From positions 18,696 to 29,912 of the forward strand of contig MGQK01000016.1 of the NCBI GenBank assembly GCA_001797815.1: a stretch of 11,217 bases of DNA, in the 5' to 3' direction. Of this stretch, positions 1 through 5,688 are shown in pieces. The position numbers and the translations under genes are program-made. Position 1 is the first letter of the stretch. Every line of letters starts with the position of its first letter. This DNA comes from Deltaproteobacteria bacterium RBG_13_61_14 (GTDB taxonomy: Bacteria; RBG-13-61-14). The notes below the pieces were generated by a model that was not told the origin of the DNA, ran no database searches, and saw only the letters and a list, made by a program, of their open reading frames with translations.

Positions 1-34
1 CGGTGCCGGAGACCACCAGCCCTTGGTAAATCAT
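1..34 (-). CDS. Start of an unidentified third gene of the polyamine operon (partial)
   Basis: An ATG at 34-32 overlaps the agmatinase stop codon (TGA at 33-31) in an ATGA arrangement, and the frame stays open to the window edge, giving MIYQGLVVSGT. The 4-nt overlap is typical of translational coupling, so a third gene probably follows the decarboxylase and agmatinase. Eleven residues are too few to assign a family. No clear Shine-Dalgarno sequence precedes it, which fits re-initiation after the upstream stop. Confidence 0.5.
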   Translation of the reverse strand, partial: MIYQGLVVSGT

Positions 35-924
35 GGGTCCAGGCGGGCGAGCAGGAAATAGAGCAGGCGCGCGCAGAGGAAGTCCGGGGCGTGGAGCCGG
101 GGGATCGGGGCCAGCTCGACCAGGTCCAGGCCGACCACTTTTTTGCGGGAAGCGGCGAGCGCCCGGAAGAGCGCGAGCAGGTCGTGGAAGGAAAGGCCGG
201 CCGGCTCGGGCGTGCCGGTGGCAGGCATCTCCGAGGGATCGAGCACGTCAATGTCTATGGTCAGATAAACCTCCGGGCCCAGCCGGCGGATCACTTCGCG
301 GACCCAGCCGGCCTTGCCCCTGATCTCCTCTGCCCAGAAAACTTTTTGCCGATGCCGCTTGATCCATTGGGACTCTTCGAGCGAGAGACTGCGGATGCCG
401 ACCGGCACGATGTGGAGGCCCATCTCGGCCGCCCGCCGCATCACGCAGGCGTGGGAGAAGGGCGTGCCTTCCCACTGGTCGCGGAGGTCGGCATGGGCGT
501 CGAGCTGAAGCACGGTGAGCCGGGGAAAAAGGCGTTGGGCCGGCCGGAGCGCGCCCAGGGAGAGCGAGTGTTCGCCGCCGAGCAAGAGCGGCCGCTTCCC
601 CTGGCGGAGGATCTTGGAGACCGCTTTCTCCACCCGGGCCAGGGCCTGGGCCGGTGCGCGAGGCAAAGAGAGCGGCGGGATCGAGCTCAGGGCGAGCTTG
701 GGTTCCCGGCCCAGTTCCTGGTCAAAAAGCTCGACCTGCCAGGAGGCTTCCAGGATGGCGCGGGGCGCCGCCGCGGCGCCGCGGCCGTAGGAGACGGTGC
801 CCTCGTAGGGCGCTGGAATAATGACGGTCCGGGCGAAGGCGAGGCGGGCTGAGCCCGGGTCGAGGTCAAAGAAAGGCCGGGTGGGCCAGGGAGAACGAGC
901 GCGCGAAGCCGGGGCCGCGATCAG
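31..924 (-). CDS. speB: Agmatinase / arginase-family ureohydrolase
   Basis: Predicted binuclear manganese ureohydrolase of about 297 aa, most likely splitting agmatine into putrescine and urea in the cytosol. Numbered from a CTG at 924, it shows the family signatures in order: PAPYEGTVSYG near residue 37, GGEHS with His119, DAHAD (Asp142, His144, Asp146), and IDIDVLDP (Asp224, Asp226) followed by GTPEPAG. All six usual metal ligands are present. Agmatinase is preferred over arginase because the gene directly follows arginine decarboxylase. The start is a problem: the only ATG/GTG/TTG upstream of the conserved domain is a GTG at 981, giving 19 extra residues that merely read the decarboxylase 3' end in another frame. 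A CTG at 924-922 overlaps the decarboxylase stop (CTGA) and has AGGAGG at 934-929, so I prefer it. Guanidinobutyrase or another ureohydrolase activity is possible. Confidence 0.9.
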   Translation of the reverse strand: MIAAPASRARSPWPTRPFFDLDPGSARLAFARTVIIPAPYEGTVSYGRGAAAAPRAILEASWQVELFDQELGREPKLALSSIPPLSLPRAPAQALARVEKAVSKILRQGKRPLLLGGEHSLSLGALRPAQRLFPRLTVLQLDAHADLRDQWEGTPFSHACVMRRAAEMGLHIVPVGIRSLSLEESQWIKRHRQKVFWAEEIRGKAGWVREVIRRLGPEVYLTIDIDVLDPSEMPATGTPEPAGLSFHDLLALFRALAASRKKVVGLDLVELAPIPRLHAPDFLCARLLYFLLARLDP

Positions 925-1484
925 GATCCCTCCTCGGCTTCTTTCGCGATGAAGACCGCGGCGGCCAGCACCGTGGTCCACTTGCCGCCCTTGTGGCCGC
1001 GGGCGGTCTGGGTGATGCTGCGGGAAGCGACCAGCCGCTTGCTCATCCGGTAGAGTTGCTTGCGCTCGTCCCAGGCAACGTCCGGGTCAAAGGGGATGCC
1101 CAGCGTGGTGGCGAGCATGGTCGCGGCCAGGTCTTCGGAGTAATCGCTGGCTTTTTTGTTGTTCTCGCCGAAGGAAGTGTGCTCAGAGAGGTAGCCGTAA
1201 GAAGAACGGTCGGCGGGCACGGCCAGCCCGATGGAAGAGGCGACAAAGCGGTTGGGCTCGTTGGTCGAGTTGCGGGCGATCACCGCGTAGGTGATCTGGC
1301 CGGCCTTGAGCTTGGCGATTCCCCGGTCCCGGCTGATAATTTTGCAGCCCGGCGGGAGGATGCTCGAAACATTAACCAGGTTGCATTTAGCAATACCGGC
1401 CTGGCGGAGCGCCATCTCGAAGCTTTGCAGCTTTTCCCGGTGAATGCCCATTCCCTTGGTGAAAAAGACCTCTTTGGGAATCAT
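921..1484 (-). CDS. pdaD: Pyruvoyl-dependent arginine decarboxylase
   Basis: Decarboxylates arginine to agmatine, the first step of the arginine route to putrescine. The 187-aa length fits the PvlArgDC family. The self-cleavage site is visible as NLVNVSSILPP: the chain should break between Ser40 and Ser41, and Ser41 would become the pyruvoyl group, splitting the proenzyme into beta and alpha chains. Glu101 in GYLSEHTSFGE aligns with the catalytic Glu of the Methanocaldococcus enzyme as I recall it. The ATG at 1484 is preceded by AAGGAGG (about 1492-1498) at good spacing. It is the first gene of its operon, about 45 nt behind a strong sigma70-type promoter, and its stop overlaps the agmatinase start region. 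The enzyme is commonest in archaea and occurs patchily in bacteria. Confidence 0.95.
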   Translation of the reverse strand: MIPKEVFFTKGMGIHREKLQSFEMALRQAGIAKCNLVNVSSILPPGCKIISRDRGIAKLKAGQITYAVIARNSTNEPNRFVASSIGLAVPADRSSYGYLSEHTSFGENNKKASDYSEDLAATMLATTLGIPFDPDVAWDERKQLYRMSKRLVASRSITQTARGHKGGKWTTVLAAAVFIAKEAEEGS

Positions 1485-1534
1485 TCCCGCCCCTCCTTTC
1501 CGGAATATCTCTCCCGCCTTTTCGGCCCGGCGAA

Positions 1535-1562
1535 ACTATAGCAGGAACCTGAGCATTGTCAA
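1535..1562 (-). promoter_or_regulatory. Sigma70-type promoter of the pdaD-speB operon
   Basis: On the minus strand a perfect TTGACA (1562-1557) is followed after 16 bp by TATAGT (1540-1535), five of six bases of the -10 consensus. Transcription would start near 1528, leaving a leader of roughly 44 nt that contains the pdaD Shine-Dalgarno sequence. I see no operator palindrome in the leader. Confidence 0.75.
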
Positions 1563-1582
1563 GAAATTTTTCCGCGCCATTT

Positions 1583-1619
1583 AAAAAAATTCGCCGGGCC
1601 TGGTGCGGGCCGCCGGCGC
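1583..1619 (-). terminator. Terminator-like hairpin and T-run upstream of the pdaD promoter
   Basis: CGCCGG (1592-1597) and CCGGCG (1614-1619) form a GC-rich stem, extended by GCC/GGC with a 2-nt bulge. Read on the minus strand, the hairpin is followed within two bases by seven T (A-run at 1583-1589). This looks like an intrinsic terminator, but no minus-strand gene lies upstream of it, since the next gene is on the plus strand. It could stop antisense or read-through transcription before the pdaD promoter. It may also be chance in a GC-rich spacer with A/T blocks. Confidence 0.35.
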
Positions 1620-1668
1620 TTGCAACCCGAAAATTTTTCCAGCAAGATAGAGGCGGAGAAATAAGATT

Positions 1669-2403
1669 ATGAAACCCGGCACCCTGGTCAAGATCCTGGC
1701 CGGCGCCGGCGCTTACGCGCTCGGCCTCTACCTGTTCAATTTTTTCCCGCCCCTGCCTTCCAATTTCCGGCCGGCCACGGCGCTGGTGCCGGGGCTCGGG
1801 CTTTTCTGGGGGGGAGCCGGCGCAATCGCCGCGGCGCTGGGCAATTTCCTGTTCGACCTCCGCGATGAAATAGACTTGGGCACGCCGCTCGGGATCCTGG
1901 GCAACCTGGTCTTTGCCTATCTCCCTTTTCGGGTCGCCCAGCGCCTCCCCGGGTTCTCGCCCCGGCCCAAGCTTTCCACCCGCTGGATCATCCGCTACCT
2001 TTACTTGGCCCTGCTCGGCGCCGCCGGGTGCGGCACGGTGATCGGGTTCGGCCTCGAAGGCCCGCGGCTCGCCGCCTTCGCGGTGCGCGGAGTCGGCATC
2101 ACACTCAACAACTTCATCACCGCCGGCCTGCTCGGCTGGCTGCCGCTTCTCCTGGCCGGAGCATTCGCGCGCCGCGGCTGGGTCAGCCCGCCTGAGTCCT
2201 GGTCGGACTCGCCCCGGAAAAAGCTCGGGTTCGGAATGATGATGATCGGGCTGCTGCTGGCCTTCACGCTGGGCGCGCTCACCTCGGCCGGCCTGATCCC
2301 TTCACTGGCGGATTACGGCGTCGGCCCGACCCTTTCCCCGGCCGCGGCGCCGATCATGGTTCCAGGCATGGCGCTGTTCCTGATCGGTTTGATCCTGATG
2401 TGA
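1669..2403 (+). CDS. Multi-pass membrane protein, ECF-transporter S-component-like
   Basis: A 244-aa, strongly hydrophobic protein with about six or seven membrane segments, roughly residues 7-28, 37-63, 73-92, 108-130, 138-165, 190-210 and 228-244. The stretch FRPATALVPGLGLFWGGAGA followed by GNFLFDL and GTPLGILGN resembles substrate-binding (S) subunits of ECF vitamin transporters and related QueT-like proteins. This is pattern memory, not a search. No energising ATPase or EcfT gene is in the window, so it would need to share a module encoded elsewhere. The ATG has GGAG at 1655-1658, ten bases upstream. It diverges from the polyamine operon with no overlap, so a link to polyamine transport is only a guess. 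The chain ends abruptly inside the last hydrophobic segment. The substrate cannot be inferred. Confidence 0.75.
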   Translation: MKPGTLVKILAGAGAYALGLYLFNFFPPLPSNFRPATALVPGLGLFWGGAGAIAAALGNFLFDLRDEIDLGTPLGILGNLVFAYLPFRVAQRLPGFSPRPKLSTRWIIRYLYLALLGAAGCGTVIGFGLEGPRLAAFAVRGVGITLNNFITAGLLGWLPLLLAGAFARRGWVSPPESWSDSPRKKLGFGMMMIGLLLAFTLGALTSAGLIPSLADYGVGPTLSPAAAPIMVPGMALFLIGLILM

Positions 2404-2498
2404 TCCAGGCCAAGCCCGGCAAGACCAGCCTTTCCCTGCCTTTGCTCGCCGGGAAGTTCGGATAGATGGTTTAGCGATGGAAAGGGATGCCGAAGGGA
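2404..2498. other. Convergent intergenic region without a clear terminator
   Basis: This 95-bp stretch separates the converging membrane-protein and lipoprotein genes. It contains a CCCGGC/GCCGGG pair (2415-2420 and 2448-2453) with a 27-nt loop and no T-run, so it is a poor intrinsic terminator. I see no other structure. Confidence 0.4.
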
Positions 2499-3752
2499 TT
2501 AATTCAAGAGATTGAATCGCCGGGCCAATGCTTCGGCATCCTGGGTTTGGGGCCTGGAGATGGACAGGACTCTTCGGTCGGCGGCATAAATGGCGGCGGT
2601 TTCCAGGGGGGATGGAGCGGGCTCCCGCGCGGCCCAATGGGAAAGCGCCTGCTTGAACTCCTCGGCTTCATTTTCGTTATCCCAGGCTGAATACCAGAGA
2701 AAGAGGAGGCGGCCTTGACCATCTTTGAAAAGGGCGTAGGTGTCGCCGGCCCAGCCGGCGGCCGCAACCTTGGCCTCATCCTTACCCAGACGCTGTTCCA
2801 GAATCAAAGCGGCTCCAAACTCGCCCATCGTGTTCTGGTCCAAAAGCTTCCAACCCGCCAGGAGATCGGATAAGGCCGGCAGCTCGAGCGCCGCAGGCAG
2901 GTCGGAGCCGGCCAGGTATTTATCCGGGTGGAGGATGTGCTCGGTGGAAAGCTCGGTCTCCTGATAAAGTGCGTTGATGCCAGCGAAGCCCCGCGCCTGG
3001 TAAACCGCATAGACAAAGCCCAGGCCGGCCTGGTAGGTAAAAGCCATCGGCTCGGTCAGCACGGCGGGGTAGCGGCCATTTCCGATATTCAACTTTTGCT
3101 TTTGAATCCGGTTCAAAATAAATTCCAAGCCCTGGGGCGACTGGACACCGGCTTCCTCCAATAAATACAAAGTGCCGGCGAGAAGGGCGCTGCCTTCGCA
3201 GACCGCCTGGACGGCGAGGAGAAAATCCTGGTTGGCGCCCGGATGGTAATTGAACCGTTCCAGGTGAAAATTCTGGTCTTCCAGGGCGTGGACCAGTTCG
3301 TGCGATAAGATAATCTCGCGGAGTTGCTCCTTGCCTCCGGGAGTCAGGCCGCGCAAGGCCAGGAGCGGCTTGCGGATGGGGGTCACCACGGTCAAAGTCT
3401 TGCGGTCCGGCACATAGAAGGCAGCGACTTCCTTGGAATAGAGGTCGAGAATAGTCTGCCGGAGATCGAGGTCAGGGGAAATCAAGTCCAGGGCCAGGTA
3501 AAGTTCGCGTTCGGCCTCCAGCCGGTCCGGCGGCATCTCTTTGTCCAGCTCCTGGCTCAAGATCGCGCGCACCTGGCTGGGCGACACCAGCTCTACCGGC
3601 ACCGGCTCCAGGAAGGCCAGATCGCGGATGGCGGCGAGCCGGTCCTCGATAGGCCGGAGCAGTGCCTGGCTGTCGGCCCCGGGCGGGATGATCTTGACCG
3701 CACACCCGAGAGGCAGCGCGGCCAGGAAAAGGAGGCTGAAGAACCTGCTCAT
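2499..3752 (-). CDS. Predicted HExxH zinc metallopeptidase lipoprotein
   Basis: A 417-aa protein with a short hydrophobic signal (residues 4-16) ending in LPLGC, so Cys17 is a plausible lipidation site, although Pro at -3 departs from the usual lipobox. HELVHALEDQ (151-160) supplies HExxH with His151, Glu152 and His155, and Glu186 in VCEGSA is a good candidate for the third zinc ligand (gluzincin-like). HExxHALxDQ followed by an xxEGxA segment recurs in uncharacterised bacterial secreted or lipoprotein metallopeptidases. It probably acts in the periplasm or at a membrane face; the substrate is unknown. The ATG at 3752 overlaps the stop of the radical SAM gene (ATGA), indicating tight coupling. 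The frame stays open further upstream, but that extension only reads the radical SAM gene out of frame and would hide the signal sequence. Confidence 0.8.
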   Translation of the reverse strand: MSRFFSLLFLAALPLGCAVKIIPPGADSQALLRPIEDRLAAIRDLAFLEPVPVELVSPSQVRAILSQELDKEMPPDRLEAERELYLALDLISPDLDLRQTILDLYSKEVAAFYVPDRKTLTVVTPIRKPLLALRGLTPGGKEQLREIILSHELVHALEDQNFHLERFNYHPGANQDFLLAVQAVCEGSALLAGTLYLLEEAGVQSPQGLEFILNRIQKQKLNIGNGRYPAVLTEPMAFTYQAGLGFVYAVYQARGFAGINALYQETELSTEHILHPDKYLAGSDLPAALELPALSDLLAGWKLLDQNTMGEFGAALILEQRLGKDEAKVAAAGWAGDTYALFKDGQGRLLFLWYSAWDNENEAEEFKQALSHWAAREPAPSPLETAAIYAADRRVLSISRPQTQDAEALARRFNLLN

Positions 3753-5230
3753 GGAATCTTGGAGCGACGGGAATTGGATTCTTGGGATTCCTTGGCCGTG
3801 ATCTGCCGGAGCCGCTCCTTGAGGTCCTCCGCGGTCTTGCGCGCCGCCAGATCCAGGCGCAGGCCGGCCGAGGCGGTGGCCTGGCGGATCAGCTTGAAGT
3901 ATGAGCGGTTGCGCTTCTGCCAGCGGACCTGGAGGCGGTGGCCGTAGGCCTTGAGCACCACGGCCAGGAAGTCGAAGCGGAACATGACCTTGACGATTTC
4001 CCAATAGGAATAAAAGGCGCGCATGGCCCGCAAGGTCTCTACCTGCAGCTCGAAGGGCGTCATCAGCTTGGGTTCATGGACCACGTGATGGCCGTCGTAA
4101 AGGCTCCAGTCGGTGGTGAGCAGCCGTCCCTGTTCCTTGTAGTCCTGGTATTGTTGGGTCCCGGGCATGGGGGTCAGGATCATGAACTGGATCGTGTCAA
4201 TCCGGTTCTTCTTGGCGAACTTGGCCGTGTTGCGGATGGTTTCCACATCATCGTGGTCCGAGCCGAGCACGAACATGCCGTGGACGCGGATTCCGTATTC
4301 ATGAAACTTTTGAATGCCTTCCTCGATCTTGGCCAGGGTCAGCTTTTTATTATATTCGAGCAGGGTATCGGGGTTGATGGACTCGACCCCGATGTAAACG
4401 TAATGACAATTAGACTCCCGCATCAGCTCCAGCAGCTCCTCGTCCTGCGCCGCGTCCATCCGGACCTGGGCAGTCCAGCGGGGCGTGATCCGCTCCTCGA
4501 TCATCATCCGGAGCAGGTCCTTGGTCCGCGCCGGGTTAGCGGTGAAGTTGTCGTCGTAGAAAAACACCACCTCGCCCTCTTCCACCTGGCGCAGTTCCCG
4601 GAGCACGCTCTCCTTGGAGCGGAAGCGATAGCCCCGGCCGAAGATCTTGGTCACCGAACAAAACGTGCAATCGAAAGGGCAACCGCGGGAGGTGAGCACC
4701 GGGCGGATGCCCGGAAGCTTGCCCTTGAGCAGAGAAAAGTCCGGAAAAGGCAGGCGGTCGAGATCCTTGCAGGCCGCGGCCGGCGGGTTGTGGAAAAACT
4801 TGTCGCCGATCCGGAAAGAAAGGCCCGGAACCTGGCCGATGTCCTGCCCGCTCTCCAGGGCCTGGACAAAAGGCAGGATGCTTTCCTCGGCTTCGCCCCG
4901 CAACACAAAATCAGAATAGTGCAGCGCCTCATCGGCCATGAAGGTAACATGCGGGCCGCCCATGACCACCGGCATTCCGCGTTTTTTCAAGAGCTGGGCG
5001 ATCTCATAGGCGCGGGGCGCGGTCGAGGTGATGGTGGAGATCCCCACCAGGTCGGCCTTGAGCACTTCCCGAAGATCAATCTCGCCCACGTCTTCCACAA
5101 AGGCCTTGACGTAGTAGCCGGCGTTTTCCAGGATGGCCCCCAGGATCAAGATCCCCAACCGGGGCAGACCGTAGCGGGAGAAAATGTGATCGTCGGGAGA
5201 ACGCGGCTCAATAAAAACGATATTTTTCAT
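3749..5230 (-). CDS. B12-binding-domain radical SAM protein
   Basis: A 493-aa enzyme with an N-terminal Rossmann-like cobalamin-binding-type domain (about residues 1-150, with LVGISTITST and VVMGGPHVTF), a radical SAM core and a C-terminal helical extension. Cys184, Cys188 and Cys191 in RGCPFDCTFC form the CxxxCxxC motif that binds the [4Fe-4S] cluster and S-adenosylmethionine. YDDNFTANP (225-233), GVESIN (281-286) and TPMPGT are typical of the BchE/hopanoid-methylase-type subclass, many of which methylate or cyclise unactivated carbons. I see no DxHxxG motif, so cobalamin may bind base-off without a lower histidine. The substrate is unknown. The ATG at 5230 is chosen because MKNIVFIEPRSPDD matches family N-termini; a longer reading would run into the tRNA gene. 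A downstream partner lipoprotein overlaps its stop codon. No convincing promoter of its own is visible, so read-through from the tRNAs is possible. Confidence 0.9.
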   Translation of the reverse strand: MKNIVFIEPRSPDDHIFSRYGLPRLGILILGAILENAGYYVKAFVEDVGEIDLREVLKADLVGISTITSTAPRAYEIAQLLKKRGMPVVMGGPHVTFMADEALHYSDFVLRGEAEESILPFVQALESGQDIGQVPGLSFRIGDKFFHNPPAAACKDLDRLPFPDFSLLKGKLPGIRPVLTSRGCPFDCTFCSVTKIFGRGYRFRSKESVLRELRQVEEGEVVFFYDDNFTANPARTKDLLRMMIEERITPRWTAQVRMDAAQDEELLELMRESNCHYVYIGVESINPDTLLEYNKKLTLAKIEEGIQKFHEYGIRVHGMFVLGSDHDDVETIRNTAKFAKKNRIDTIQFMILTPMPGTQQYQDYKEQGRLLTTDWSLYDGHHVVHEPKLMTPFELQVETLRAMRAFYSYWEIVKVMFRFDFLAVVLKAYGHRLQVRWQKRNRSYFKLIRQATASAGLRLDLAARKTAEDLKERLRQITAKESQESNSRRSKIP

Positions 5231-5282
5231 TATGTCTCTCTTCTCGCTGAGGTTGGCGCTTGAACTTTCTTTCCCGGTTCCG

Positions 5283-5291
5283 AAAAAAAAA
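5283..5291 (-). terminator. T-run directly after tRNA-Ser(GCU)
   Basis: Nine consecutive A on the plus strand give nine T on the minus strand immediately after the encoded CCA of the tRNA. This may aid termination or 3' processing. There is no separate hairpin other than the tRNA itself, so termination is probably partial at best. Confidence 0.3.
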
Positions 5292-5385
5292 TGGCGGAGA
5301 GTGAGGGATTCGAACCCTCGGTGCAGCTCAACACCGCACACACGATTAGCAATCGTGCGCCTTCAGCCAACTCGGCCAACTCTCC
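5292..5385 (-). tRNA. tRNA-Ser, anticodon GCU
   Basis: The minus strand folds as a class II tRNA. The acceptor stem GGAGAGT (5385-5379) pairs with ACTCTCC (5302-5296), followed by discriminator G at 5295 and encoded CCA at 5294-5292. The anticodon stem CACGA/TCGTG encloses loop TTGCTAA, with GCT at 5350-5348, which reads AGC and AGU codons. A long variable arm and the T arm GAGGG-TTCGAAT-CCCTC are present, all as expected for serine. Confidence 0.97.
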
Positions 5386-5393
5386 GCGGCCTG

Positions 5394-5471
5394 GGTTTGC
5401 GGTTGGTGGTTGGCAGTTGGCGGCGGGAAATCACTCATTCCATCCGCCCTGTCAACCGCAAACCGTCAACC
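5394..5471. repeat. Inverted clusters of 7-bp tandem repeats between two tRNA genes
   Basis: Four heptads lie at 5395-5422 (GTTTGCG, GTTGGTG, GTTGGCA, GTTGGCG) and three at 5451-5471 (GTCAACC, GCAAACC, GTCAACC). The second cluster is the approximate inverse of the first: a 12-bp perfect inverted repeat, GGTTTGCGGTTG at 5394-5405 against 5453-5464, is separated by 47 bp. A precursor transcript of both tRNAs could fold this spacer into a hairpin. It resembles heptameric short tandem repeats described in some bacterial intergenic regions. Function unknown. Confidence 0.7.
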
Positions 5472-5475
5472 GCTC

Positions 5476-5561
5476 TGGCGGAGGAGGTAGGATTCGAACC
5501 CACGAGGCTTGCGCCCTGCGGTTTTCAAGACCGCCGCCTTAAGCCACTCGGCCACTCCTCC
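5476..5561 (-). tRNA. tRNA-Ser, anticodon UGA
   Basis: The acceptor stem GGAGGAG (5561-5555) pairs with CTCCTCC (5486-5480), followed by discriminator G at 5479 and encoded CCA at 5478-5476. The anticodon TGA lies at 5527-5525 in a stem GCGGT/ACCGC region and reads UCN codons. The long variable arm (GGGCGCAAGCCTC region) and TTCGAAT T-loop mark it as a serine tRNA. It lies 90 bp upstream of tRNA-Ser(GCU) on the same strand and is probably co-transcribed with it. Confidence 0.97.
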
Positions 5562-5578
5562 TCTAAATCTTATTTTTT

Positions 5579-5607
5579 ATTGTTTCAACTTTTACGGTTC
5601 AAGTCAA
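5579..5607 (-). promoter_or_regulatory. Candidate promoter of the tRNA-Ser pair
   Basis: On the minus strand TTGACT (5607-5602) is followed after 17 bp by AACAAT (5584-5579), matching 5/6 and 4/6 of the sigma70 consensus. The predicted start near 5572 gives an 11-nt leader before the tRNA-Ser(UGA) 5' end, a normal distance for a tRNA operon. The surrounding sequence is much more AT-rich than the window average. Confidence 0.5.
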
Positions 5608-5651
5608 GCCTTGCGAACTCAGGGATGCCTATTCCTTTCTGCCCCGACCGC

Positions 5652-5679
5652 TTGACGATATGCACGATTATGATACTAT
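5652..5679 (+). promoter_or_regulatory. Candidate extended -10 promoter of the patatin gene
   Basis: TTGACG (5652-5657) and TACTAT (5674-5679) are spaced by 16 bp, and TG at 5671-5672 makes an extended -10 (TGnTACTAT). Transcription would start near 5686, only about 3 nt before the ATG at 5689, suggesting a nearly leaderless mRNA. No Shine-Dalgarno sequence lies between. Confidence 0.5.
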
Positions 5680-5688
5680 TAAGAAAAA

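Noticed and set aside
3753-4004. N-terminal extension of the metallopeptidase to 4004
   Set aside because: It reads the radical SAM C-terminus in another frame and would bury the signal sequence; the ATGA overlap at 3752 is a better start.
3938-5263. Long plus-strand open frame (441 codons) opposite the radical SAM gene
   Set aside because: It is the antisense shadow of a clearly recognisable enzyme in GC-rich DNA; its translation is rich in low-information H, G, R and D stretches and shows no domain.
5231-5341. N-terminal extension of the radical SAM protein to 5341
   Set aside because: The extension would translate the 3' part of tRNA-Ser(GCU) and the T-run; the family N-terminus begins at the ATG at 5230.
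5296-5561. Possible tRNA-associated integration site (att)
   Set aside because: No integrase gene and no duplicated tRNA 3' end is visible; the similar 3' ends of the two tRNAs reflect shared serine tRNA structure.
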